Part shown: piece after piece, positions 1 to 8,144 of the stretch
Layout of the letters: every line of letters begins with the position of its first letter
Numbering within the stretch: position 1 is the stretch's first letter
DNA from: Limiplasma sp036645955
GTDB lineage: Bacteria; Bacillota; Clostridia; Christensenellales; Aristaeellaceae
Assembly: GCA_036645955.1 (NCBI GenBank)
Contig: JAVXND010000016.1
Coordinates: 1 to 52,667 of the forward strand
Reading direction: 5' to 3'
DNA length: 52,667 bases
Position numbers and translations under genes: made by a program
Notes under the pieces: model-generated
Databases searched by the model: none
Seen by the model: only the letters and a program-made list of their open reading frames with translations
Told to the model about the DNA's origin: nothing

Positions 1-85
1 CAATGCTCCGCGCTCTCGCATACCCTTTGCGTTCCACGCTACCTCTTTGCGAGTAGCCCATTGTCTGGTTTTCTGCTATCACCAC
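1..85 (-). CDS. Group II intron-encoded protein, N-terminal fragment
   Basis: An open frame starts with GTG at 85 (a second in-frame GTG is at 82), five bases after an AAGGAGG box (plus-strand 91-97). It reads VVIAENQTMGYSQREVAWNA and continues off the window edge. Only about 28 residues are visible, too few to show the reverse-transcriptase or maturase domains. The call rests on position: inside a group II intron, after the domain I-III region, where the intron-encoded reverse transcriptase/maturase normally begins. A degenerate or missing ORF beyond the edge cannot be excluded. Confidence 0.55.
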   Translation of the reverse strand, partial: MVIAENQTMGYSQRGSVERKGYARARSI

Positions 86-509
86 ATTGACCTCCTTTCA
101 GCCCGTACTCTGGACTTACAATTGTTCAGCCCTTCCCAATGGTTTTTTTCCCTCCCATTGGTACTATGGCTTCGGCTGACTTCTCACGGCAAGCTTTACT
201 CCGTGGTTCGGAGTGTTCCTACTTCACGTCCGTGAGACCTCCCTGGGTAAGAGCGATAACTTTCATCCCATGTAGCCGCTTCATTTACTGTCTGGGGTTC
301 GGGTAGTGTTGGACTTTGCTTTGTTTGGCAAGCTCGTCCGCCCCTAGCCAGCCTTTGTATGAAGTTTCTGTTCGTCAGCTCGGGACTTTGCCTCTGGCTT
401 CCTTCAGATTCCGCCTCGCGACGGACACCCTTGCCTTTGGCTAGAGGTTCCTACTACCATAGCCCTCAGGGGTCTTTCACCCCCTAGTTATCGCCCATGC
501 CAGGCGCAC
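1..509 (-). mobile_element. Group II intron, 5' part (truncated by window edge)
   Basis: Read on the minus strand from 509, the segment starts GTGCGCC, which fits the group II consensus GUGYG. It then runs through about 420 nt of structured, non-coding sequence to a strong ribosome binding site and the start of an open frame at 85. From memory, the 5' text (a 'GGGGGTGAAAGACCCCTGA' block, then 'GGTGTCCG' and 'GGAATCTGAAGGAAGCC' blocks) resembles 5' domain I of common Clostridia introns that carry an ltrA-type maturase. The element begins at the T-tract of the pgi terminator, the insertion habit known for class IIC introns. The remaining domains and the 3' end lie outside the window. Confidence 0.82.
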
Positions 510-510
510 A

Positions 511-553
511 AAAACAAACGGCAGACCGTGACCCCTCACCGTCTGCCGTTTGT
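511..553 (-). terminator. pgi intrinsic terminator and intron target
   Basis: On the minus strand ACAAACGGCAGAC pairs with GTCTGCCGTTTGT, with further GTGA/TCAC pairing inside, and is followed by TTTGTTTTT. It lies 17 bases after the pgi stop codon. The group II intron starts at the end of the T-tract. Confidence 0.9.
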
Positions 554-569
554 TCTGCTGTCACCTGTC

Positions 570-1994
570 CTACAGCGTATATTCTTTTCTGCTTGCAGGG
601 CGGCTCTTCATTTCATCCGCCTTTTTCACATACTTTTCGTTGGTGTTGCCAAGCACTGCATAGCTGGCAATTTTGCTTTCTTCCACGCCCGGCTGGTTGA
701 ACGCATCCACATCCAACAGTTCACCCGCATAAGCGGTTGCCATTTCAAAGAAGAATAGCAGCTGTCCAATGGTATAAGCGTTTACTTCGGGCAATGCGAT
801 GGTTTGGCTCATACGTCCCGCACGATACAGCGCATACTCCGTGCCGCGGCGCTCCGCATCAATGAGCACATTGAGCGTTTTGCCGCCTAGGAACGCGACA
901 TCCGCAAATTCTTCACAGCCATGGGAAATTTCGAACTCATTGCGGAACTTGCCCACCTTGAGCAGGGTAATCACCTTATCGTACGGCCCCTCGGTGTAGA
1001 GCTGGAGCTGGCTGTGCTGATCGGTTACGCCTAAGGCCTTGGTTGGGGTTTGACCGCAGTTCACCGCCATGCCCTTGCGGGTAACGTTTTTGCCAAGGGA
1101 TTCTGCCCAAAGCTGGCAGAACCAGTCCGCCATAAATTTGAGGCTGTCCGCATAGGGCATCACCACTTGAATGTTCATGTCCATATCCTGCATGGCAATG
1201 TATTGCAGAACCGCTTCCAGCAACGCTGGGTTTTTCCATACGTCGCTCACCTTGCAGCGTTCATCCATGGCCGCGGCACCCGCGAGCATTTCGCGAATGT
1301 CAATGCCGCAGACAGCGGCAGGCAGCAAGCCCACAGGGGTGAGCTCGCTGAAACGCCCGCCCACCGTTGGGGGGATGAAGAAGAGCTCAAAGCCCTCCCG
1401 CTTGGCCAATTGAATCAAATTGCCCTTTTCACGGTCCGTAGTGGCAATGATATGCTTTTGCCAGCCCTGACCCACTTCTTTTTTCAACAGCTCTGAAATA
1501 ATGAGGTATTGGCTCATGGTTTCTGCCGTAGCGCCTGATTTGGTAATCACGTTAAAGCAGGTTTTGCGAACGTCAATCACATCCAGCAAAGCCGCCATGC
1601 GTTCGGGATCGATGTTATCCTCAACGTACAGGCGCGGGCCGCCGCGCTTTTCAGCGGGCAAATCGTTATAGTGCAGATGGTTGAGCGCTTGCTGAATCGC
1701 AGTGGGACCCAATGCGCTTCCGCCTATGCCCAGCACCACAAAGGTATCGAACTGCTTGCGGACATTTGCCGCTGTTTCTTCAATATGCGCAACAATTTCG
1801 TCTTGGTTGTAAGGCAGCTCCATCCAGCCCAGCCAACCTGTTCCGCGATGGTCTTGCACATTTTGCTGTGCCATAGCGGCCGCTGTGCGCATGCCGTCTA
1901 CCTGCTCCGCATCAATGCCATACTGAAAGCCAACAATATCACTCATCATATGATTGACATCCAATACGATAGGCTCGTGAAGATTTTTCGCCAT
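570..1994 (-). CDS. pgi: Glucose-6-phosphate isomerase
   Basis: A cytosolic enzyme interconverting glucose 6-phosphate and fructose 6-phosphate in glycolysis and gluconeogenesis. The 474-residue product has the family motifs in order: VVLGIGGSALGP (about residue 86, phosphosugar loop), KSGATAET (about 150), and GGRFSELTPVG (about 210). Its length is that of the shorter bacterial Pgi group (about 450), not the 550-residue proteobacterial form. The ATG at 1994 follows GGATGAGG. It is the last gene of a probable operon with the SPFH protein (63-bp gap), and its terminator has been used as a target by the group II intron. The intron lies after the stop, so the gene is intact. Confidence 0.95.
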   Translation of the reverse strand: MAKNLHEPIVLDVNHMMSDIVGFQYGIDAEQVDGMRTAAAMAQQNVQDHRGTGWLGWMELPYNQDEIVAHIEETAANVRKQFDTFVVLGIGGSALGPTAIQQALNHLHYNDLPAEKRGGPRLYVEDNIDPERMAALLDVIDVRKTCFNVITKSGATAETMSQYLIISELLKKEVGQGWQKHIIATTDREKGNLIQLAKREGFELFFIPPTVGGRFSELTPVGLLPAAVCGIDIREMLAGAAAMDERCKVSDVWKNPALLEAVLQYIAMQDMDMNIQVVMPYADSLKFMADWFCQLWAESLGKNVTRKGMAVNCGQTPTKALGVTDQHSQLQLYTEGPYDKVITLLKVGKFRNEFEISHGCEEFADVAFLGGKTLNVLIDAERRGTEYALYRAGRMSQTIALPEVNAYTIGQLLFFFEMATAYAGELLDVDAFNQPGVEESKIASYAVLGNTNEKYVKKADEMKSRPASRKEYTL

Positions 1995-2057
1995 GATACC
2001 TCATCCTTTCCGTTTATCCGTTTGCGTTTTGGGGTTGTGCACCCCTGACCCAGCTTT

Positions 2058-3116
2058 TCAGCCGACTTTCTGCCCGCAAACGGGGCAGAACTTCGCAGCT
2101 GCATCTACCTTTGTGCCGCATCCGGGGCAAAACCTGCCCGCGCTTGTTTGCTGTGCGCCGCACTCGGGGCAGAATTTGCTGCCTTGCGCAATCGGCTTGC
2201 CGCAAGCGGTGCAAGCAGCTTGATTGGCGGCAGGAGCAGGCTGACCGCTCATGCTAGGTGTCATGCTTTGTGTAAACATTTGCCCCATCATAGCGCCCGC
2301 GCCCATGCCTACGCCCATGCCGGCCATGCCGCCGCTTGGGTTGTTAGCCGCTTCACGCATAGCTTCCGCCGCTTGAAATTGCGTATACTTGTTCAAATCG
2401 CCCACCACACCCATGGAGGTGCGCTTGTCGATGCTCTTTTCAACCTCTTCCGGCAGGCTGATGTTCTCAATCACAAAATTGCTAAGCGTCAATCCCAATG
2501 CTTCCACCTTGGGGTTCAAGGCGGTAAGCGCATAGGTGCTTAGCTCGGTATAGTTCGCCGCTAAATCAAGCGCGGGAATTTTGCTTTGGGCAATGGCATC
2601 GCTCAGGCCGCTTACCACCACGCTCTTGATTTGTCCTTCCACGCCCTCCACCGTAAAGAGTGAAGAGGTGCCGAACACTTCTTTCATGAACACGGTTGGG
2701 TCCTTCACGCGGAAGGAGAAAGAGCCAAAGGCGCGAATGCGAATCATGCCGAATTCCGTGTCGCGCATCATGACAGGGTTTGCGGTGCCCCATTTGCGAT
2801 CCAAAAACTGCTTGGTATTTACGAAATACAAATCGCTCTTGAAGGGTGAAGAAAAGCCGAATTTCCAGCTTTTCAGCGCCGTCATAATGGGCATGTTCTG
2901 CGTGCTCAGCTCGTGACGGCCTGGCACAAACACATCGGCCAGCTGACCTTCATTTACAAATACAGCCACTTGGCTTTCGCGCACGGTAAGCTGTGCACCC
3001 ATCATGATTTCCTTGCCATTCATATCATAGCGGTACACCATGGTATTCGCGCTGTCATCCGTCCATTCAATCACATCAATAAACTGACTGGTCACCATAT
3101 TCTTAAAAAAGCCCAT
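2058..3116 (-). CDS. YdjI-like SPFH protein with C-terminal zinc ribbons
   Basis: A 352-residue cytoplasmic protein. Residues 1 to about 230 form an SPFH/band-7-type module (VVEWTDD-like start, FVNTKQFLDRKWGT, VGDLNKYTQFQAAEAM) that closely follows Bacillus subtilis YdjI. A Gly/Met-rich linker (GMAGMGVGMGAGAMMGQM) follows, then three CxxC zinc-ribbon units: CTACG with FCPECG, FCPGCG, and FCPVCG. SPFH proteins of this type are membrane-scaffold-associated; relatives are sometimes annotated 'virion core protein'. The start is the ATG at 3116, because an ATG at 3134 would place the ribosome binding site GGAAGGGAGA inside the coding region. It sits 29 bp after the pseudo-receiver gene and before pgi. 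Biochemical function is unknown. Confidence 0.82.
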   Translation of the reverse strand: MGFFKNMVTSQFIDVIEWTDDSANTMVYRYDMNGKEIMMGAQLTVRESQVAVFVNEGQLADVFVPGRHELSTQNMPIMTALKSWKFGFSSPFKSDLYFVNTKQFLDRKWGTANPVMMRDTEFGMIRIRAFGSFSFRVKDPTVFMKEVFGTSSLFTVEGVEGQIKSVVVSGLSDAIAQSKIPALDLAANYTELSTYALTALNPKVEALGLTLSNFVIENISLPEEVEKSIDKRTSMGVVGDLNKYTQFQAAEAMREAANNPSGGMAGMGVGMGAGAMMGQMFTQSMTPSMSGQPAPAANQAACTACGKPIAQGSKFCPECGAQQTSAGRFCPGCGTKVDAAAKFCPVCGQKVG

Positions 3117-3145
3117 TTGGATTCTCCCTTCCATTTTTAAGCTCG

Positions 3146-3943
3146 TTATGAATGAGCAAGCTTATTGGATACAAATGCATTCAAGCCGGGTACGCGGCAT
3201 ACATCGAGTACCTTGAGCTCAAGTCCCAAATAGTGTTCGATTTGCTCTACGGTTTCTTGAACAAAATCGTATGCGACGCTCTCACTCAAGCCTTCCTCTG
3301 GTTGGCACGGATAGCAAAGCACGCGAACCTCTTCCGGCGAAACCACTGCCACATGCAGCAGCATATGATCGTGCTGGGTTCCAAAAAAGTTGCGAAGCGC
3401 CGTTTCCAAGCGTTCACTGCCATAATGCCAGCGTTCAGAAAGAAAGCTTTCCCCGTCGGACAGGCACAGGCGTGCCAGCACGCAGGGTACATCGGAGCGC
3501 TCCCTGAAGCGGTAGAGCCTGAGTTGTTTGTTCATTTCATCGGTTGTGGCAACCAATCCGCTCATTGCCTGCTTCACCCAGCGTTCGCGCTGTTGGCTCA
3601 AGAGATAGCCGTCATCATATTCATCGTTGGAATTATCAGCATTCAGCCTTGTTAAAAGGCTGAAAACCTCTTTGATGGTTGCAAGCTGCTCTTCGGGGGT
3701 GGCTTCAATGGCAAAGATCGGGAGATTGGGGCATTCCTTGGTTAGATACGCCTCAAGCCCTTCAAGGGCGGGGGACTTGTCCAGCGCGATTGCATCAATG
3801 TGGTGCTTGTGCATGCATTCGACCGCTTCATCCATGTCACTGCGGATACGTGGTGGCTTGAAACCCAGTGTTTCCCAACCCTCCATGGATGCAAACATGT
3901 TCTTTACGTCTTGGCTTTGGGTAACAATCAGCAGTCTGTACAC
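3146..3943 (-). CDS. Degenerate receiver-domain protein, no DNA-binding domain
   Basis: 265 residues. The first 100 or so have the beta-alpha rhythm of a CheY-like receiver (RLLIVTQSQD, IDAIALDKSP with an Asp where the phospho-acceptor would be, and LPIFAIEATPEEQ). The acidic pair expected after strand 1 is absent (TQSQD), so it may not bind Mg2+ or be phosphorylated normally. The remaining 165 residues resemble the accessory region seen between receiver and AraC-type HTH in some clostridial regulators, but no HTH follows. The start is GTG, placed a few bases after GGAGGG. It leads the operon with the SPFH protein and pgi, and no histidine kinase is adjacent. It may be a protein-protein regulator; function unknown. 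Confidence 0.6.
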   Translation of the reverse strand: MYRLLIVTQSQDVKNMFASMEGWETLGFKPPRIRSDMDEAVECMHKHHIDAIALDKSPALEGLEAYLTKECPNLPIFAIEATPEEQLATIKEVFSLLTRLNADNSNDEYDDGYLLSQQRERWVKQAMSGLVATTDEMNKQLRLYRFRERSDVPCVLARLCLSDGESFLSERWHYGSERLETALRNFFGTQHDHMLLHVAVVSPEEVRVLCYPCQPEEGLSESVAYDFVQETVEQIEHYLGLELKVLDVCRVPGLNAFVSNKLAHS

Positions 3944-3981
3944 TTATTTCCCTCCGTTATCTGGTTCGTTCACACAACACC

Positions 3982-4010
3982 ATTATACATTGTCACAACC
4001 GAAATATCAA
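3982..4010 (-). promoter_or_regulatory. Promoter of pseudo-receiver/SPFH/pgi operon
   Basis: Minus-strand -35 TTGATA (4005-4010), a 17-bp spacer and -10 TATAAT (3982-3987), about 40 bases before the GTG start. The consensus match is strong. It is divergent from the promoter at 4064-4092. Confidence 0.75.
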
Positions 4011-4063
4011 TGGTTGCCGAAATTTGTAGTATGACACCTGCCGCACAGTTCATAGAAGGTTGC

Positions 4064-4092
4064 TTGCGGCAATGTTCATCCCATGGTATACT
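4064..4092 (+). promoter_or_regulatory. Promoter of membrane-protein pair
   Basis: -35 TTGCGG (4064-4069), 17-bp spacer, -10 TATACT (4087-4092), 44 bases before the ATG at 4137. Confidence 0.6.
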
Positions 4093-4136
4093 TATGCTCG
4101 TTTCCACGAGTGAAGCCGAAGGGACGGGTACCGACG

Positions 4137-5654
4137 ATGAATGAACCCTTATCCACACAAAGCACAAAGCAACGCACGCTCACATGGCTTAGCTGGGCGC
4201 TGATGATCTTTTCGCCTTTTTTGCTCATGCTCCTCCTTTCGTTGATCCTGAAGGAAAACGCCTTTGCCGCCAATCCTGTCTGGACGGATGAGCTGGACTA
4301 TTGGCGCACGCTTTTCAACTGGCAGCACGTAGGCCTTCACAGCGGCTACAGCGGCTTATTTGAGGCGCTTCCCGCCTCTGGCACACTAGGCGTGCACGGC
4401 TTTACGGTGATTTTGCTCTATGGCTGGTTTGTAAAGCTGTTTGGGCTGAGCCTTTCCACCATTGTGGTGTGCAACCTCGCGTGGATTTCGCTGTCAGCGT
4501 TTGTTTTTTGCTTGATTCACAAGCCCAAAGCAAGCATAGCGCTGTTTTTGACCGCATTGCTCACGGTCTATGTGCCCATCATCATGTATTGCACAACCTC
4601 CATGACGGAGCTGTTCAACTATGCATTGCTCTTGTTTTACCTGACCTTTCTGTTGGGCTACCACCAGCGGCATAGCCTATGGTTTTTGCTTGGCTGTGTG
4701 GCAACCGTTGTTTTTGGCTGTCTGTACCGCATCACCTATTTTTTGCTCTTCATTCCTGTAGCGCTTGTTTTCAGCCGCTTCCGCTTCGGCTGGAAAATGG
4801 TGCTTTCCGCATTGGTTTCGCTGATTCTTTCGGTATTGTGCTATCTGCTCACCTCCGCCACCACCGCGCCCTATATTCAAGGCTTTTTGTACCATTTGGT
4901 GCGTGCGGATAGCTTGGGCACCTTTGTTCAAATGCTGTTGAGCCACACCAAAGCCAATTTGTACGATTACTTCATCCGTGCCACGCAAAGCCCCATGGAG
5001 GTTGCTTTCCGCTTGCTTTATTGCGCTGTGATGCTCTTATGCCTGTTGGGTGCTTTTACCCATGTGCAAAAAACAGAAAAAAAACTGCGCCTCCGCTTTC
5101 GCTTTTCAGGCGAGCTGCTCGGTTGCTTCCTCTTGTTGTTTACCGCGCTGGGCTTGATTGCCATGCTGTATGAAACCAACGATTGGAGCGATTTCCGCAC
5201 ACTTGCGCCTTTTCTTTGGCTGGTGCTTGGCTACTTGGCAATCAGAAAGCAATTCTTCATCCCCGCCGCCGCATTGGCCGCAAGCTTGGCTTCGCTTGTT
5301 TTGCTTTGCACCCTCCCCCCCATGGGCGCCTATGCTGATGAAACCCGCTATCAACCCGAGCCGCCCAAAGCCGCCATTACACAGGCCGCGGCGCTGATTC
5401 CTTACGATCCTGCCGCAACCAATCCATTAACCAACACCATTCGCATCGACATTCCTGGTTTGCAGGTGATTCAGGAATTACAGCCCGGCTTGGGCCTGCA
5501 ATACGGCTGGTTCACCACCGAAACCACGGGCTTGAGCCGCTGGATTCTTACCGACCACCTCAAATGCGTGGTACACGGCTACGAGCCTGTATTTGCGGAG
5601 GATGGCGTAAAGCTCTACCGTTTAATTGAGCCTTATGAGGAAGCAAAGCCATGA
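4137..5654 (+). CDS. Polytopic membrane protein, GT-C-like
   Basis: 505 residues with about 10-11 predicted membrane helices. Helix 1 ends in FAANPVWTDELDYWR, so an acidic DE pair sits in the first extracytoplasmic loop. That is the position of catalytic acidic residues in GT-C fold lipid-linked-sugar glycosyltransferases. The last 120 residues are a soluble, probably outside-facing tail. The ATG at 4137 is preferred over the upstream in-frame ATG at 4083, because it lies beyond the -10 box and after GGGACGGG. It overlaps the next gene by four bases, so the two are translationally coupled. The GT-C assignment is inference from topology and the DE motif; specific donor and acceptor are unknown. 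Confidence 0.6.
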   Translation: MNEPLSTQSTKQRTLTWLSWALMIFSPFLLMLLLSLILKENAFAANPVWTDELDYWRTLFNWQHVGLHSGYSGLFEALPASGTLGVHGFTVILLYGWFVKLFGLSLSTIVVCNLAWISLSAFVFCLIHKPKASIALFLTALLTVYVPIIMYCTTSMTELFNYALLLFYLTFLLGYHQRHSLWFLLGCVATVVFGCLYRITYFLLFIPVALVFSRFRFGWKMVLSALVSLILSVLCYLLTSATTAPYIQGFLYHLVRADSLGTFVQMLLSHTKANLYDYFIRATQSPMEVAFRLLYCAVMLLCLLGAFTHVQKTEKKLRLRFRFSGELLGCFLLLFTALGLIAMLYETNDWSDFRTLAPFLWLVLGYLAIRKQFFIPAAALAASLASLVLLCTLPPMGAYADETRYQPEPPKAAITQAAALIPYDPAATNPLTNTIRIDIPGLQVIQELQPGLGLQYGWFTTETTGLSRWILTDHLKCVVHGYEPVFAEDGVKLYRLIEPYEEAKP

Positions 5655-6886
5655 GTACACTCCCTGTGGATCCAAACCCCTTCTTTCGCTCCCAAAAGCG
5701 TGTGGATTGGCTCAAATGGGCTCTTTTCGCGCTGGTTTTTGCACTGTCCTATCTTGTATTTTACATGCTTTGTCTGCGCCCCGCCAGCGACATCAGCATT
5801 CACGCCACTTGGGCGGCCGAGGGGGATTTTTTGCATCCCCGTTCCTTTTTGCACCACGGCGCGCACCCCATGTGGCATGGCTTTGTCGCTTTTCTGCTAT
5901 TGTTTCGCATTCCGCTGCCCATGGCGGCCGCGCTCGTTACCGCGCTATGCAAAGCGCTGGAGTTTTGGTTGGTTCAGCGCCTTTTTACGCTGTACTTGGG
6001 GGAGGCGCTCCACCGCTATGCCGTTTCACTGCTTGCTTTGGTTTGTGTAACCGTTTCCTGCCTCTGCATTCCCGCCTACAACCCCACCGTTTATTTGGGG
6101 GTAGGCACGCCCAACACCTGGCATAGCTGTACACAGCTGATGGCCATGGTTTGGATGCTGCTTTGCGTGCCCTATACCGCCCACTGCTACGATGCGTTTA
6201 CGCGCTTGCTGCCCGCGCAGGGTGACAAAGCCCTCCTGCCATGGAAAAAGCCCCTTTTGCTGGGTCTGCTGCTTTTTTTAAGCCTGCTGGCAAAGCCCAC
6301 CTTCATGCAAGCGTTTTTGCCTGCCGCATGCTTGTTTTTTTTGGTCATGTGGTTACGGCATCCCAAGAACAGCCGTTTCTTTGGGCAAATCATAATTTGC
6401 GTACTGCCCGCCGTGCTGTTTATGATTGTGCAATACCTCTATTACTTTGGAATCATCGTACCCTCGCAGGGCAGCATGGTGCTTGAAATTACCTTTAGCA
6501 AGGTTCAGACGGTTTTCATCAATACCCTGCTCATTCAAGCCTTTCCCCTATATGTGCTGTTGACCTGCCGCCGCAGGCATCAGCCCCTTGACACTTTTTT
6601 TCTGCTGACGCTTGTGTTTGACTTGATTGGCGTGCTTGAGTTTTTGCTGTTAGGCGAATCGGGGCGGCGCGCATCGGACGGCAATTTCGGCTGGGGCATG
6701 ATGGGCGCGGCGCTCATGCTGTGGGTGGTTGCCCTCATTCGCTTTGCAAAGGTGAATCACGAGGATTTCGAACGCACGCACCGCATAGGTGTCAAGCATT
6801 GCGCTGGCTGGCTGCTCTTGGGCTGGCATTTGCTGTCTGGCATATACTACATTTACTATTTGTGCACAAGCGGCAATGTGATTTAG
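5651..6886 (+). CDS. Polytopic membrane protein, partner of upstream gene
   Basis: 411 residues with about 9-10 hydrophobic helices. A short basic N-terminal segment precedes helix 1 (WLKWALFALVFALSYLVFYM). The first loop has DISIHATWAAEGD and later GHPMWH-like histidines (HHGAHPMWHG). The last loop contains ESGRRASDGNFGWGMMGA, a Gly-rich stretch between helices. The start overlaps the previous stop (ATGA), and the gene ends 12 bases before a terminator. It resembles uncharacterised clostridial membrane proteins with a possible role in surface-glycan assembly; this is inferred from its partner and topology, and no catalytic motif is certain. Confidence 0.55.
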   Translation: MSTLPVDPNPFFRSQKRVDWLKWALFALVFALSYLVFYMLCLRPASDISIHATWAAEGDFLHPRSFLHHGAHPMWHGFVAFLLLFRIPLPMAAALVTALCKALEFWLVQRLFTLYLGEALHRYAVSLLALVCVTVSCLCIPAYNPTVYLGVGTPNTWHSCTQLMAMVWMLLCVPYTAHCYDAFTRLLPAQGDKALLPWKKPLLLGLLLFLSLLAKPTFMQAFLPAACLFFLVMWLRHPKNSRFFGQIIICVLPAVLFMIVQYLYYFGIIVPSQGSMVLEITFSKVQTVFINTLLIQAFPLYVLLTCRRRHQPLDTFFLLTLVFDLIGVLEFLLLGESGRRASDGNFGWGMMGAALMLWVVALIRFAKVNHEDFERTHRIGVKHCAGWLLLGWHLLSGIYYIYYLCTSGNVI

Positions 6887-6897
6887 CTTTCAAACGC

Positions 6898-6955
6898 AAA
6901 AAAAGCCGATGGTCGAAGCCCTCTGCGCGAGGCTGCCGACCATCGGCTTTTTTTT
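6898..6955. terminator. Bidirectional terminator
   Basis: GCCGATGGTCG (6905-6915) pairs perfectly with CGACCATCGGC (6937-6947). It has an A-run on the left, a T-run on the right and a secondary AGCC/GGCT pairing in the loop. It separates the convergent membrane-protein pair and kbl-tdh, and can serve both. Confidence 0.9.
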
Positions 6956-6959
6956 GCGG

Positions 6960-8144
6960 TTAGATTTTCATTTCGTGCTTTACCTCTGCAAAGCACTTGA
7001 TTGCAAAGTCCAAATCCGCCTTGGTATGCGCCGCGCTCACCTGTGTGCGGATTCTGGCCTTGCCCTGCGGCACCACAGGATAGCAAAAGCCCACCACGTA
7101 AACGCCTTTTTGAAGCATTCTTGCCGCAAACTCCTGCGCCACATGCGCGTCATAGAGCATCACAGGTACAATGGGGTGAGTGCTTTCAGGCACATCAAAG
7201 CCCAATTTGCCAAGCTCCTTGCGGAAATACGCGGTATTCTCGTGCACGCGGTCGCGCAGCTCCGTGCTTTCCTCCAGTATGTCGAGCACCTTCAAGGTAG
7301 CCGCGCAAATGGCGGGTGAAACCGTGTTGCTAAACAAATACGGACGGGAGCGCTGTCTGAGCAAATCTACAATTTCCTTGCGTGCGGCGGTATAGCCGCC
7401 GCTTGCGCCGCCCATGGCCTTGCCAAAGGTGCCCGTTAAAATGTCCACGCGCCCCATAACGCCGCAATGCTCAGGCGTTCCGCGCCCATGCGCACCCATG
7501 AAGCCCACGGCATGGCTATCGTCCACCATGACCAACGCGCCAAATTCATCTGCCAAGTCACAAATGGCCTTGAGGTTGGCGACAAAGCCATCCATGGAAA
7601 ACACGCCGTCCGTCGCAATCAGCTTAATGCGGCAATCCTTTGCTTCCTCAAGCCTTGCGCGAAGCTCCTCCATGTTGCTGTTTTGATAGCGCAGGCGTTT
7701 TGCTTTGCAAAGGCGCACGCCGTCGATGATGCTGGCATGGTTGAGCTCGTCGCTAATGACAGCGTCCTCGCCTGTGAGCAAGGTTTCAAACAGCCCGCCG
7801 TTTGCATCAAAGCAGGACGAATACAAAATGGTATCTTCCATGCCCAAAAAGCTGGACAGGCGCTTTTCAAGCTCCTTGTGAATTTGCTGTGTACCGCAAA
7901 TAAAGCGTACACTGCTAAGCCCAAAGCCCCAGCGGTCATAGCTGTCCTTTGCCGCTTGAATAATCCGTGCGCTGTCCGCAAGCCCCAAATAGTTGTTTGC
8001 GCACAGGTTGAGCACGCCGCTTGCGGCAGTGGTATCGATGCACGCCTTTTGCGCCGTGGTAATAATTCGTTCTTCCTTATAGGTTCCCGCTTCACGGATT
8101 TCGTCCAGCTGTTTGCTGAAATAAGAAAGTGCTTGCTTGCTCAT
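6960..8144 (-). CDS. kbl: Glycine C-acetyltransferase (2-amino-3-ketobutyrate CoA ligase)
   Basis: A PLP enzyme of the alpha-oxoamine synthase family. It cleaves 2-amino-3-oxobutyrate with CoA to glycine and acetyl-CoA, the second step of threonine degradation. The 394 residues match the usual length of 398. Visible motifs are NNYLGL (N-terminal substrate region), DDSHAVGFMG (PLP ring contacts), TFGKAMGGASGG (Schiff-base lysine) and RPYLFSN. The start at 8144 makes a four-base ATGA overlap with tdh, which fits coupling to the enzyme that makes its unstable substrate. An in-frame upstream ATG at 8156 would overlap tdh more and lacks a ribosome binding site. Confidence 0.95.
   Translation of the reverse strand: MSKQALSYFSKQLDEIREAGTYKEERIITTAQKACIDTTAASGVLNLCANNYLGLADSARIIQAAKDSYDRWGFGLSSVRFICGTQQIHKELEKRLSSFLGMEDTILYSSCFDANGGLFETLLTGEDAVISDELNHASIIDGVRLCKAKRLRYQNSNMEELRARLEEAKDCRIKLIATDGVFSMDGFVANLKAICDLADEFGALVMVDDSHAVGFMGAHGRGTPEHCGVMGRVDILTGTFGKAMGGASGGYTAARKEIVDLLRQRSRPYLFSNTVSPAICAATLKVLDILEESTELRDRVHENTAYFRKELGKLGFDVPESTHPIVPVMLYDAHVAQEFAARMLQKGVYVVGFCYPVVPQGKARIRTQVSAAHTKADLDFAIKCFAEVKHEMKI

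Noticed and set aside
47..235. Plus-strand ORF inside the intron region
   Set aside because: It is antisense to the intron and its maturase start, uses a TTG start and has no ribosome binding site.
1050..1496. 148-residue ORF antisense to pgi
   Set aside because: Shadow frame of a well-conserved gene; codon pattern and motifs lie on the minus strand.
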